Positions 43,329 through 51,902 of a DNA stretch of 64,000 nucleotides are shown here, piece by piece. A program made the position numbers and the translations under genes. The DNA lies in assembly GCA_032052615.1 (NCBI GenBank), contig DAMBWF010000001.1:434001-498000 (forward strand), written 5' to 3'. The notes beneath the pieces were generated by a model. That model made no database searches. It had not been told where the DNA came from and saw only the letters and a list, made by a program, of their open reading frames with translations. The stretch is from Pseudomonas_T sp032052615. GTDB lineage: Bacteria; Pseudomonadota; Gammaproteobacteria; Pseudomonadales; Pseudomonadaceae. Numbering within the stretch: the first letter of the stretch is position 1; each line of letters begins with the position of its first letter.

Positions 43329-44081
43329 ATGAAGCCCGATGTCGGCGTGGCGGCGGAACCGCTCGTGCGGATCCAGGGCCTTCACAAGTGGTACGGCGCG
43401 TTCCATGTGCTTCAGGACATCGACCTGGAGCTGCGTCCCGGGGAGCGGCTCGCGTTGCTGGGCGGGGCGGGGTCCGGCAAGTCCCTGGTCCTGCGCTGCA
43501 TCAATCGCCTGGAGGACTACCAGCAGGGACGTATCGTCGTGGACGGCCAGGAATCGAACCGCGACCCCCGGCGAATCGGCGCCATCCGGCGAATCGTGGG
43601 CATGGTCTTTCCCGGCGCCCACCTGTTCCCCCACCTGACCCTGGCGCAGAACTGCGCGCTGGCCCCCGTAGCGGTGCTCAAGGTTTCGCCTCGGGACGCC
43701 GAGGCCATGACCAGGCAGCGGCTGGCCGACCTGGGCCTCGGCGAGCAGGCCGATGAGTTGCCGGGGCGTCTGACGGCCGGCCAGCGGCAACGCGCCGCCA
43801 TCGCCCGGGCGCTGTGCATGAATCCAAAGGTCCTGCTGCTCGACGAGCCGACCGCCGGCCTCGATGCGGAGGAGGCCGAAGTACTCATGACGTGCGTGGC
43901 GCGCCTGGGGCAGGGCGGTCTGCCGCTGATCTGCGCGACCCACGACCCTCGCTTCGCCCAGCGGGTGGCGGACCGGGTGCTGGTCATGGCCCACGGCGCG
44001 CTCGTCGACGAAGAAGCGCCCCGGGCGCTATCCCGCGCGCCCGGGGAGGAGACCTCCGGCCTTTCCTGGCGGCGCTTTTAG
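43329..44081 (+). CDS. ABC transporter ATP-binding protein, degenerate
   Basis: This 250-residue ATPase resembles the polar amino acid type (GlnQ/AapP). Walker A GGAGSGKS (45-52), Walker B VLLLDEP and the switch His205 (CATHD) are present. The Q-loop glutamine is proline (GMVFPGAHLFPHLT, Pro95, family FQ) and the signature LSGGQ is LTAGQ. These changes would be expected to weaken coupling or ATP hydrolysis. It follows the binding-protein gene by 93 bases and no permease gene is present, so it may be a relic of a lost transporter or have changed role. Confidence 0.82.
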   Translation: MKPDVGVAAEPLVRIQGLHKWYGAFHVLQDIDLELRPGERLALLGGAGSGKSLVLRCINRLEDYQQGRIVVDGQESNRDPRRIGAIRRIVGMVFPGAHLFPHLTLAQNCALAPVAVLKVSPRDAEAMTRQRLADLGLGEQADELPGRLTAGQRQRAAIARALCMNPKVLLLDEPTAGLDAEEAEVLMTCVARLGQGGLPLICATHDPRFAQRVADRVLVMAHGALVDEEAPRALSRAPGEETSGLSWRRF

Positions 44082-44221
44082 GCCGGGCGGCCGACGCGGG
44101 ACCGGCGCGCCGGTTGGCGGCTCTCCCGACCCGCGAGCAAGGGCGCGGAATCGTTGTCATAGGACTTCCGCGACGGCGAGCTGAACGGGCCGCGTCTTTG
44201 ACCCGGCGCCGTTCCGCCCTG

Positions 44222-44230
44222 TGCTAAGAT
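44222..44230 (+). promoter_or_regulatory. Extended -10 promoter candidate before the O-antigen genes
   Basis: TGCTAAGAT reads as an extended -10 (TGn plus TAAGAT). A TTGACC lies at 44198-44203 but the 21-base spacing is too long for a standard pair. It stands about 90 bases before the glycosyltransferase gene. Confidence 0.4.
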
Positions 44231-44318
44231 TCGCCGCTTATCGGAGGTTTCCATTCCTGATGTTCGAACAGTCCGCCTCATGAACCAGTCGAAAGAATGC
44301 TGCGGTGGGTGAGCGCGC

Positions 44319-45125
44319 ATGCCGGTGATTCACATGGCCATCGTCTCCCACGGGCACCTGGACGAGATCTCCCACAACGACTGCCTGCTGGAGCTGCGGG
44401 ACGTCGACGGTGTCCACCTGCTGGTGGTGGACAACCTGGGCGAGCCGGCGCTACGCGCCTTCTGCCAGGAAAAAGGTATCCCCTACCTGGTCAACCCCGG
44501 CCGGACCCGGGGCTTCGGCGCCAACAACAACCTGGCGTTCCGCTACTTCAAGGAGCGCGCCGGGATGAAGGGCTCCGACATCTTCGTCTGCTGCAACCCC
44601 GACGTCGAATTGTCCCGTGATTCGCTGGAGCGCCTGCGCCAGGAAATTTCCGCCCACCCCAGTTCGCTCTACGCGATCAATCTTTATACTGACCGATCAT
44701 ACGAAAAGGCCGATACGTCGATCCGCCATTTTCCACGGGTGAAGGATTACTACTGGATGATTATGGGGTGGGGCAATCCCGCGCGCATCGACCGGGACGA
44801 GTTCAGCGCGCCGTCGCGCTGCGACTGGGCCGCCGGTTCGTTCCTGGTGTTCAACGCCGGCCTGTTCGAGGCCCTGGGTGGCTTCGACGAAGGCTACTTC
44901 ATGTACTTCGAGGACACCGATATCTGCCTGCGGGCCTGGCGCCGCTTCGGCGAGCGGGTGCTCTACCTGCCCTCGGTAAAGGCCTACCACAAGGGTGGCT
45001 TCCACAATCGCAACCTGTTTTCCCCGCATTTCTATTGGTACCTGGGTAGCATGCTGCGCTATTTCCGCCGTTTCTACCTGGGCGGCCGGCGCCCACCGCG
45101 CCTGACGGAGGTGAGTCATGGATGA
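44319..45125 (+). CDS. Family 2 glycosyltransferase, O-antigen locus
   Basis: This is a 268-residue glycosyltransferase resembling WbbL-type rhamnosyltransferases. It has a short N-terminal Rossmann strand (IHMAIVSHGHLDEI), VVDNLGEP, GFGANNNLAFRYF and CCNPDVELS as the metal/nucleotide region, and GGFDEGYFMYFEDTDICLRAWR near the C terminus. It overlaps the following epimerase gene by eight bases and is first of four genes ending in wbpM, so it probably adds a sugar to the lipid-linked O-antigen unit. Confidence 0.87.
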   Translation: MPVIHMAIVSHGHLDEISHNDCLLELRDVDGVHLLVVDNLGEPALRAFCQEKGIPYLVNPGRTRGFGANNNLAFRYFKERAGMKGSDIFVCCNPDVELSRDSLERLRQEISAHPSSLYAINLYTDRSYEKADTSIRHFPRVKDYYWMIMGWGNPARIDRDEFSAPSRCDWAAGSFLVFNAGLFEALGGFDEGYFMYFEDTDICLRAWRRFGERVLYLPSVKAYHKGGFHNRNLFSPHFYWYLGSMLRYFRRFYLGGRRPPRLTEVSHG

Positions 45126-46059
45126 AACCTGCCTGGTCACGGGATCGACCGGTTTCGTGGGGCGCGTGCTTTGCCCGCGCCTGGCCGCCGACGGCTGGCG
45201 GGTCCGCCGCGCCGTGCGGCGCCCCGACGGTCGCGACGACAGCGTGGCGATCGGCGACATCCACGGCGCCACGGACTGGCGTCAGGCCTTGGCCGGCGTG
45301 TCCGCCGTGGTGCATGCCGCCGGTTGCGCCCACGTGCTCAAGACCGCCGGTCGCGACATGGAAAGCGAATTCCGCACGGTGAACGTGGAAGGCACGCTGA
45401 ACCTGGCGCGCCAAGCCTTGGAGGCCGGCGTCAGGCGCTTCGTCTTCGTCAGCTCGATCAAGGTCAATGGCGAGAGTACCCAGCCGGGCGCGCCTTACAC
45501 GGCCTACGACCTGCCCGCGCCGGAGGACGCTTACGGGCGGTCCAAGTGGGAGGCGGAAAAAGGGCTGCGCGCCCTGTGCGAGGACACGCCCCTGCAACTG
45601 GTCATTGTTCGCCCGCCGCTGGTCTACGGGCCCGGCGCGAAGGCCAATTTCGCCGCCCTGATCCGCTTGGTGAAGAGCGGCCTGCCGCTGCCCCTGGGAC
45701 GTCTGGAGAACCGCCGCAGCCTGGTGGCGCTGGACAATCTGGTCGACTTGCTGGCAGTGTGCCTGAGGCACCCGTCGGCGGCGGGGCAGACCTTCCTCGT
45801 GCGCGACGGCGAGGATCTTTCCACCAGCGACTTGGCGAGGCGCCTGGCCCTGGCCTCGCAATGCCCGAGCCGGTTGTTGCCAATGCCGGCGTTCGCCCAG
45901 CGGTTGCTGCTGCTGCTGGGCCAGGAGGGCATTCACAAGCGGCTCTACGGCTCGCTGCAGGTGGACGACAGCGCGACCCGGGAACGGCTCGGCTGGGTGC
46001 CTCCCCTGACCGTTGACCAAGGGCTGCTGCGCGCCGTGGCGGAGCCTTCCCAAGGATGA
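45118..46059 (+). CDS. NAD-dependent epimerase/dehydratase (nucleotide-sugar)
   Basis: This is a 313-residue short-chain dehydrogenase. It has the NAD motif VTGSTGFVGRVL, SSIKVNGEST, the YGRSKWEAEKGLR active-site motif (YxxxK) and IVRPPLVYGPG. Position directly before wbpL and wbpM and its sequence type suggest a 4-keto reductase or epimerase of the WbpV/WbpK/FnlD group that completes a UDP-N-acetyl-deoxyhexosamine. Exact sugar unknown. Confidence 0.85.
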   Translation: MDETCLVTGSTGFVGRVLCPRLAADGWRVRRAVRRPDGRDDSVAIGDIHGATDWRQALAGVSAVVHAAGCAHVLKTAGRDMESEFRTVNVEGTLNLARQALEAGVRRFVFVSSIKVNGESTQPGAPYTAYDLPAPEDAYGRSKWEAEKGLRALCEDTPLQLVIVRPPLVYGPGAKANFAALIRLVKSGLPLPLGRLENRRSLVALDNLVDLLAVCLRHPSAAGQTFLVRDGEDLSTSDLARRLALASQCPSRLLPMPAFAQRLLLLLGQEGIHKRLYGSLQVDDSATRERLGWVPPLTVDQGLLRAVAEPSQG

Positions 46060-47090
46060 TGATGACGCTGCTCTGCTCCACCTTCCTGGTTTCCCTGGTG
46101 CTCACCGGCCTGGTGCGGCACCTCGCCTTGCACAAGAACCTGCTGGACGTTCCCAACGCGCGCAGTTCCCACTCGATCCCCACTCCGCGTGGCGGCGGTC
46201 TCGCCATCGTGGTCGCCTATCTGATGGGGCTGACCCTGCTGACCGTCCTCGGCGAGTTGCCCCTCGCCGTCTGGCTCGGGCTCGCCTTGAGCGCCGCGGC
46301 GGTGGCCTTGATCGGCTTCGTCGACGACCTGGAGCACGTACCCGCCCGCTGGCGCCTGCTGGTGCACATCGCCTCGGCGATCCTGCTGATCGCCTGCGTC
46401 GGCGGCCTGCCACCGCTCCCGTTGCCCGGCCTCGGCCCGGTCGCCCTCGGCGGGGTCGGCACCGCCCTGCTGGGACTGTTCCTGGTCTGGCTGATCAACC
46501 TCTACAACTTCATGGACGGCATCGATGGGATCGCTGCCGCCCAGGCCGTGACCGTCTGCCTGGGGATGGCCTTTCTATCCTGGTACGGCGGCCATTCCAC
46601 GGCCCTGGTCCCGTTGTTGGCGTTGGCCCTGGCCGCGCTGGGCTTCCTGCTGTGGAACTTCCCGCCGGCGAAGATTTTCATGGGGGACGTCGGTAGTGGT
46701 TTTCTCGGCGCCGCCCTGGGCGGGCTGATGACGTGGCAGGTCCAGGGGAACGGCGAACTGGTATGGGCCTGGCTGATCATGCTGGGTACCTTCGTGGTCG
46801 ACGCCAGCCTCACCTTGTTGCGGCGGTTGCTGCGCCGCCAGCGGGTCTATGAGGCGCACCGCAGCCATGCCTACCAGTCCGCCTCGCGTCGCTGGGGCAG
46901 CCACCGGCCGGTGACCCTGGCGGTGATCGCCCTCAACCTGTTCTGGCTCCTGCCCTGCGCCTGGCTGGCGGTCGCCGGCTTGCTGCCGGGCCTGCTGGCG
47001 CTGTTGGTGGCCTACCTGCCGCTGGCGGTGCTGGCCCTGTACTACCGCGCCGGGGCCGACGATGCGCCCGCGCGCGCGATGGAGCGCTGA
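46056..47090 (+). CDS. wbpL: Initiating glycosyltransferase WbpL (WecA/MraY family)
   Basis: This 344-residue integral membrane enzyme transfers a sugar phosphate from a UDP-sugar to undecaprenyl phosphate to begin O-antigen units. It has DVPNARSSHSIPTPRGGG at the N terminus, DDLEHVPARWRLLVHI, NLYNFMDGIDGIAA, AKIFMGDVGSGFLG and a C-terminal EAHRSHAYQ. There are about ten membrane segments. The start is one of three ATGs at 46056, 46059 and 46062; AAGGA favours the last, the difference being two codons. Confidence 0.92.
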   Translation: MMMTLLCSTFLVSLVLTGLVRHLALHKNLLDVPNARSSHSIPTPRGGGLAIVVAYLMGLTLLTVLGELPLAVWLGLALSAAAVALIGFVDDLEHVPARWRLLVHIASAILLIACVGGLPPLPLPGLGPVALGGVGTALLGLFLVWLINLYNFMDGIDGIAAAQAVTVCLGMAFLSWYGGHSTALVPLLALALAALGFLLWNFPPAKIFMGDVGSGFLGAALGGLMTWQVQGNGELVWAWLIMLGTFVVDASLTLLRRLLRRQRVYEAHRSHAYQSASRRWGSHRPVTLAVIALNLFWLLPCAWLAVAGLLPGLLALLVAYLPLAVLALYYRAGADDAPARAMER

Positions 47091-49069
47091 TGGCCCTCAA
47101 GTCCTGGCTGCTCGGCCTTAGCCGACGCAAGAAACGCGTGCTGCAAGTCGTGGCCGATATCGTGCTGATCTGGGCTGCCCTGTGGCTGGCCTTCGGTATC
47201 CGCCTGGGGATCGAGAACGTCTTCATTCCCTTCGAGGAATACCTCTGGCTATTCCTCGCCGCGCCGCTGACCGCCCTGCCGTTCTTCATCCGCATGGGCT
47301 TGTACCGGGCGGTGATGCGCTATGTCGGCAACGACGCGCTGCTGGCCATCGGCAAGTCCATCACCCTGTCGGCGCTGTTGCTGACCCTGGTGATCTTCCT
47401 CATGCAGACCGACAAGGTGATGCCGCGCTCCGTGGTGTTCATCTATTGGTGGCTGGCGCTCTGCATGATTGGCGGGCTGCGCCTGCTGATGCGCCAGTAC
47501 TTCATGGGCGACTGGTTCTCCAGCGGCACCATCCTGTCCCTGCACACGGAAACGGTGGTGCGCAAGGTGGCTATCTATGGCGCCGGCACCGCCGGCAACC
47601 AGTTGCTCGCCGCCCTGCGCCAGGGGCGGGTCCTGCGGCCGGTGGCCTTCATCGACGATGCCCCGGAGATCGCCACCCGGGTAATCGCCGGGCTGCGGGT
47701 GTACAAGCCCAAGCACATCGACCAGATGATCCGCGAGACCGGCGCCGAGGAGGTGCTGCTGGCGATCCCCTCGGCCTCGCGCCTGCGCCGCCGAGAAATC
47801 CTCGAGTCCCTGGAGCCCTATCCCCTGCGGGTGCGCAGCGTGCCCGACGTCAACGACCTGGCCCAGGGGCTGGTGGAGGTGGACGACCTGCGCGAAGTGG
47901 ACATCGGCGACCTGCTGGGGCGCGACGTGGTGCCACCGCGCCGGGAACTGTTCGAGCGCTGCATCCGCGGCCAGGTGGTGATGGTCACCGGCGCGGGCGG
48001 CTCCATCGGCTCCGAGTTGTGCCGGCAGATCCTGACCTGCGAGCCCGCCGCCCTGGTGCTGTTCGAGCACTGCGAATACAACCTCTACTGCATCCAGAAC
48101 GAGCTGGAAGGGCGCATCCGCCACGATTCGCTGGCGGTGGAGCTGCTACCGATCCTGGGCTCGATCCGCCATGCCGACCGCCTGCTGGACGTGATGCGCA
48201 CCTGGAAGGTCAACACGGTCTATCACGCGGCCGCGTACAAGCACGTGCCAATCGTCGAGCACAATATCGCCGAAGGGGTGCTGAACAATGTCCTGGGCAC
48301 GCTGCTGACCGCCCAGGCCGCGGTTCAGGCGGGGGTGGGCAACTTCGTCCTCATCTCCACCGACAAGGCGGTGCGCCCGACCAACGTCATGGGCAGCAGC
48401 AAGCGGCTGGCGGAAATGGTGCTCCAGGCCCTCAGCCAGGAGACCGCGCCGGTGCTGTATGGCGACAGCGCCGGGGTGCACCGGGTCAACAAGACTCGCT
48501 TCACCATGGTCCGCTTCGGCAACGTCCTGGGATCGTCCGGCTCGGTGATTCCGGTGTTCCGCGAGCAGATCAAGCGCGGCGGCCCGGTCACCGTGACCCA
48601 CCCGCAGATTACCCGCTATTTCATGACGATTCCCGAGGCGGCCCAACTGGTGATCCAGGCCGGCTCGATGGGGCAGGGTGGCGACGTGTTCGTGCTGGAC
48701 ATGGGGCAGCCGGTGCGCATTGCCGACCTTGCCGAGAAGATGATCCACCTGTCGGGCTTGTCGGTGCGCTCGGAGTTGAACCCCGGTGGCGACATCTCCA
48801 TCGAGTTCACCGGCTTGCGCCCTGGCGAGAAACTCTACGAGGAATTGCTCATCGGCGATAACGTCAGCTCGACCGAGCACCCGATGATCAAACGCGCCAA
48901 TGAAGAGCACCTGTCCTGGGAACCCTTCAAGCTCGTGCTGGCCGATCTGTTGCGGGCCGTGGAACGGGACGACTACGACCGTGTCCGCCAGTTGCTGCGC
49001 CAGGCCGTGAACGGCTACAGCCCCGAAGGTGAAATTGTCGACTGGATCTACAAACGGAAAAATCCCTGA
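47090..49069 (+). CDS. wbpM: UDP-N-acetylglucosamine 4,6-dehydratase WbpM
   Basis: This is a 659-residue inner membrane enzyme. Four N-terminal membrane segments (to about residue 140) are followed by a first nucleotide-binding domain (VAIYGAGTAGNQLLAALR) and the catalytic domain (VTGAGGSIGSELCRQI, AAYKHVPIVEHN, STDKAVRPTNVMGSSKRLAE, RFGNVLGSSGSVIP, GLRPGEKLYEELL). It makes the 4-keto-6-deoxy sugar used for O-antigen and typically closes the locus in Pseudomonas. Its start overlaps the wbpL stop by one base. Confidence 0.96.
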   Translation: MALKSWLLGLSRRKKRVLQVVADIVLIWAALWLAFGIRLGIENVFIPFEEYLWLFLAAPLTALPFFIRMGLYRAVMRYVGNDALLAIGKSITLSALLLTLVIFLMQTDKVMPRSVVFIYWWLALCMIGGLRLLMRQYFMGDWFSSGTILSLHTETVVRKVAIYGAGTAGNQLLAALRQGRVLRPVAFIDDAPEIATRVIAGLRVYKPKHIDQMIRETGAEEVLLAIPSASRLRRREILESLEPYPLRVRSVPDVNDLAQGLVEVDDLREVDIGDLLGRDVVPPRRELFERCIRGQVVMVTGAGGSIGSELCRQILTCEPAALVLFEHCEYNLYCIQNELEGRIRHDSLAVELLPILGSIRHADRLLDVMRTWKVNTVYHAAAYKHVPIVEHNIAEGVLNNVLGTLLTAQAAVQAGVGNFVLISTDKAVRPTNVMGSSKRLAEMVLQALSQETAPVLYGDSAGVHRVNKTRFTMVRFGNVLGSSGSVIPVFREQIKRGGPVTVTHPQITRYFMTIPEAAQLVIQAGSMGQGGDVFVLDMGQPVRIADLAEKMIHLSGLSVRSELNPGGDISIEFTGLRPGEKLYEELLIGDNVSSTEHPMIKRANEEHLSWEPFKLVLADLLRAVERDDYDRVRQLLRQAVNGYSPEGEIVDWIYKRKNP

Positions 49070-49111
49070 CCCTCGATTTGACTGAGCCTTCCGCGCGTCT
49101 ATGGTGTTCCT

Positions 49112-49136
49112 GCGGCTTGGGAAAAGCCGCTTTCTC
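49112..49136 (+). terminator. Terminator after wbpM
   Basis: GCGGCTT (49112-49118) and AAGCCGC (49124-49130) pair around five bases, followed by TTTCTC. It ends 24 bases before the helix-hairpin-helix gene and would separate it from the O-antigen transcript. Confidence 0.7.
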
Positions 49137-49159
49137 AACGATGAAAAAGGAATCTCATC

Positions 49160-49495
49160 ATGCGCAAGCTCGCTCTCTCGTCCCTGCTGTTCGCTGTCCT
49201 GTCCGGGGCTTCCGTCTTCGCCTCGGCGGCGGTGGAAACCGTGGCGCCGGAGCCCGCCGTCACCCACGCCAAGGCCACCGCGACGGCGCCGGCGACCGAC
49301 CGGGTCAACCTTAACACCGCCAACACCGCCACCCTGGAGAAAGGCCTGGTGGGCATTGGCGGGGTCAAGGCCCGGGCCATCGTGGACTACCGCGAAGCCC
49401 ACGGCGCGTTCACCTCGGTGGACGAGCTGCTGGAGGTGAAGGGGATCGGTACCGCGACGCTGGAGAAAAACCGGGATCGACTGACCCTCGACTGA
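49160..49495 (+). CDS. ComEA-like helix-hairpin-helix protein
   Basis: This is a 111-residue exported protein. The signal peptide is about 1-23 (MRKLALSSLLFAVLSGASVFASA), followed by an alanine-rich linker and a ComEA-type double helix-hairpin-helix (VNLNTANTATLEKGLVGIGGVKARAIVDYR, then LLEVKGIGTATLEKNRDRL). Such proteins bind DNA in the periplasm and can help DNA uptake; a role in competence here is inferred. The gene follows wbpM in other pseudomonads too. Confidence 0.9.
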   Translation: MRKLALSSLLFAVLSGASVFASAAVETVAPEPAVTHAKATATAPATDRVNLNTANTATLEKGLVGIGGVKARAIVDYREAHGAFTSVDELLEVKGIGTATLEKNRDRLTLD

Positions 49496-49511
49496 GACGA
49501 TCCCGCTCATG

Positions 49512-49546
49512 AAAAAGGCCGGTCTCTGACCGGCCTTTTTCTTTTT
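49512..49546 (+). terminator. Rho-independent terminator after the ComEA-like gene
   Basis: AAAAAGGCCGGT and ACCGGCCTTTTT form a strong stem with a CTCTG loop, followed by CTTTTT. Its A-rich left side could also end transcripts from the opposite strand (the GNAT gene). Confidence 0.92.
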
Positions 49547-49602
49547 CGGTCTCGCTCCAGCCTCGCGCCGACCTTCGGCGCCAGGCGACGCCAACGAATC
49601 GC

Positions 49603-50154
49603 TCAGGTGGACCGCGTCCCGGCCCGGGCCTGCGTCCACTGGTCTCGGTCGAGGTGATAGACCAGCAGGGGCGGCGGGTCGTTAGGGTCGACCTTCCGCT
49701 CGGAGTGGTGAAAGCCGAGCTTCTCCAGCACCCGCCGCGAGGCCGGATGGTTCTCCCGTACCAATGCCGTGACTATGTCCAGTCCGGCTTGTACAAAACC
49801 GTGGTCGAGGGCGAACCGGGCGAACTCGGTGGCGAAGCCCTGGCCCCAGGCTTCCAGGGAAAAGTGATAGCCCAGGTTGTTGATCGGCTTGCCGTGGAAG
49901 TCGCGGATGCGGAGGCCGCCAAAACCGACGAGCCGCTCCGGCGCTGCCCGGGTGGCGATCGCCCAGTAGCCGAAACCGTGGGTTTCCCAATGCCTCACCC
50001 AAGCCGCCATCACTGCCACCGAATAGGCGAGGTCGGGAAAGGGGCCTTCGGGGTTCAGGCGGTTGGTTTCCGGGTCGCCGTAGATGCGGAACAGGTCTTC
50101 TGCATCCGCTTGGGTGGGGGGACGGGCGATGAGCCGTTCCGAACTGAATTGCAT
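49603..50154 (-). CDS. GNAT-family N-acetyltransferase (RimJ/RimL type)
   Basis: This is a 183-residue acetyltransferase. It begins MQFSSERLIARPPTQADAEDLFRIYGDPE, the RimJ-type opening, and has LGYHFSLEAWGQGFATEFARFALDHGF with the acetyl-CoA pyrophosphate loop, then NHPASRRVLEKLGFHHSERK. GGAGAGGAG precedes ATG 50154; the frame extends to 50208. Substrate unknown. It borders the accessory patch near tRNA-Asn. Confidence 0.85.
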   Translation of the reverse strand: MQFSSERLIARPPTQADAEDLFRIYGDPETNRLNPEGPFPDLAYSVAVMAAWVRHWETHGFGYWAIATRAAPERLVGFGGLRIRDFHGKPINNLGYHFSLEAWGQGFATEFARFALDHGFVQAGLDIVTALVRENHPASRRVLEKLGFHHSERKVDPNDPPPLLVYHLDRDQWTQARAGTRST

Positions 50155-50429
50155 GGTCTCCTCTCCAATGTCTGCATGCCTCGGGCGATCCGTGATAATA
50201 GTGGCCATGTCGAGGAAGCTACCGCTTGTTTTTCCGGTCGTGTTTTTTTATCGGTGTTTCAGGTTGCGAACTCTTCCGGCCGTAGCGATAGATTGACACG
50301 TAGGTCGAGTTCGGTGCCATTAGCAGTGCGCTGCGCACATATGGCAACAATGGAAGACTGGGGATCGCCACATGCACTTCGGCTTTGGGAGTTATTTCGG
50401 CTGAAATCGCCCTGCGGGTCACGCCTTAC
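50155..50429. other. AT-richer stretch without a recognised gene
   Basis: The open frames here are short and lack ribosome sites or recognisable motifs. It marks the left edge of the accessory patch and probably contains the GNAT promoter near 50160-50220. Confidence 0.35.
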
Positions 50430-50937
50430 TCAGAAGTCTGAGCTCGGAAAATCAGCTTGCGGCTCCCGCTCCTGCTGTTCCTCCGCCCGTTGAAGCGAGG
50501 TACGGCCTTTGCTGTCCCTTAGCGACTTGTCCGCTCCATGTCCAGTAGGAAAGCGATACAGAGGGCTCGTTGAAGGTGGCGGCCAGGTGAAGCGCGGTGA
50601 AGACGTTCTCGCTGAGGGTGGTATGTATCGCGGCATTCACATCTAGCCCCTTTTCTAGGTAGCGTCGGCAATCTCGAACTTGCGCTCGGTAGGCGGGGCC
50701 AGGATATAGGCTAAGCCGTTGAGTGCCCGCATGCGCTCGATGTCTTCGGGGCTTGTTCGCATTAGAAGGGTTATTGCCGACAGATCGTAGGCAGGACCTC
50801 CTATAGCCGTCTTCCTGGCTGCAATTGATAGGTCCTCGCCGAGTTGGCAATCCGGCGGAGGCGACGCCGAGAGGTGCAATGACGGCGCGTGCCGCGATAG
50901 CCAGCCCGCTCTTGAGGCGGTTCATACGCTGCCTCAA
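50430..50937 (-). pseudogene. Frameshifted secreted ankyrin-repeat gene
   Basis: Reading leftward across three frames gives one protein in order. First a signal-like start (MRQRMNRLKSGLAIAARAVIA, 50937). Then in a second frame DCQLGEDLSIAARKTAIGG and SPEDIERMRALNGLAYI. Back in the first frame comes CRRYLEKGLDVNAAIHTTLSENVFTALHLAATFNEPS, a clear ankyrin repeat. In the third frame is HGADKSLRDSKGRTSLQRAEEQQ, a final ankyrin repeat ending at 50430. At least three frameshifts disrupt it. Periplasmic ankyrin proteins often serve as immunity partners of envelope-acting toxins, which would fit this patch, but that is inference. Confidence 0.72.
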
Positions 50938-50994
50938 TTCAGGACCAACAGGCCCGGGAACTGGGTACTTCGATCGAGGATGCGGAGCGCGGAA

Positions 50995-51252
50995 TCACCT
51001 CGGCCCGCCAGGCTTGCGCCATTCGGGCGGGGTGGATTTTTCCAAGGCAAATGCAGTGCCGCCGCCTATCATTAGGCCGGACCCTAAAACGAAGCCGGCC
51101 TCGGCGTACTCGGCGGGAACGCTCCAGATCGCCGCGAACCCTACGATGATGCAGGTGATGCACATCAGGAAGCGTTTCCCGCCTGGGGGTGCGAGGCAAG
51201 CAATCCAATGAAATAGGGCTGCGGCCACGCCTATGTAAATAGCAGTCAGCAT
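50995..51252 (-). CDS. Small membrane protein of unknown function
   Basis: This is an 85-residue protein with two to three hydrophobic segments (LTAIYIGVAAALFHWIACLA, FLMCITCIIVGFAAIW, and FVLGSGLMIGGGTAFALE) and a short charged tail. Its ATG overlaps the stop of the upstream 183-residue gene by one base (TGATG), so the two are translationally coupled. I do not recognise the family. The pairing could be toxin and membrane immunity protein or simply an operon of two envelope proteins. Confidence 0.6.
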   Translation of the reverse strand: MLTAIYIGVAAALFHWIACLAPPGGKRFLMCITCIIVGFAAIWSVPAEYAEAGFVLGSGLMIGGGTAFALEKSTPPEWRKPGGPR

Positions 51253-51803
51253 CAGAAGTCGTATTCCGTCCGCTGGATGATCTGAGTTCCGAAGGCTGCG
51301 TGTTGCGGGCCGATACCGCCGAGCGACTCGCCCTCAGCGCTGATCCATATATCGCCAGCATGATGGTACGGCAGCTTATTTCGCACGCCAGAGCGGACAC
51401 CGCTAGTAACTGCCGTACCTGCCGCCCAGCCCGCCTTCTGGCCCAAAGGCCCTTTGACAACGAACTGCACAGTACTCTTTGCCGCGAAGCCGGCCGCCCC
51501 GCCGGCTGAATTGCTCAGGGCCGCGTTCTCATCATTCAGTTTGTTGGCTTGGGTCGCAGTGAGTGGACCAAGCACGGTGATATGGACCTTTACGGGGCGG
51601 CTATCGGAGCGAGCCATTCCAGACACCATGTGATCCAGCATGCGCTCCGCAGCAAGTACGGCCTCGCTGTTCACGATGCCGTTCGCGTGAAAAATCGTCC
51701 GGTTGATTGCTGCGGTGGTGTAAGGGCGGCAGCAGAGTTCGACGGTGATGCGGCGGCCGGTAATGCCGCCAGGTCCCACGATGGGGACAGAGACGTTTTC
51801 CAT
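51252..51803 (-). CDS. Hypothetical protein coupled to a small membrane protein
   Basis: This is a 183-residue protein, not recognised. Residues 1-90 contain MENVSVPIVGPGG, ITVELCCRPYTTAAINRTIF and RPVKVHITVLGPLTATQANKLN. A glycine/alanine-rich middle follows (SNSAGGAAGFAAKSTVQFVV, GWAAGTAVTSGVRSG) that could span or insert in a membrane, then YHHAGDIWISAEGES and GGIGPQHAAFGTQIIQ. There is no signal peptide. AAGGAAGG lies about ten bases before ATG 51803. It has the look of an accessory gene with codon use less GC-biased than its surroundings. Confidence 0.6.
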   Translation of the reverse strand: MENVSVPIVGPGGITGRRITVELCCRPYTTAAINRTIFHANGIVNSEAVLAAERMLDHMVSGMARSDSRPVKVHITVLGPLTATQANKLNDENAALSNSAGGAAGFAAKSTVQFVVKGPLGQKAGWAAGTAVTSGVRSGVRNKLPYHHAGDIWISAEGESLGGIGPQHAAFGTQIIQRTEYDF

Positions 51804-51902
51804 TCGGTGACAATCCTTCCTTGTATTGGAGCCGCTCGACCAATTGGCTAGCGGCTCCAGTCAATCGCAGCACAACTTCAGAACTCCAGCAGGTTGAGCC
51901 GG

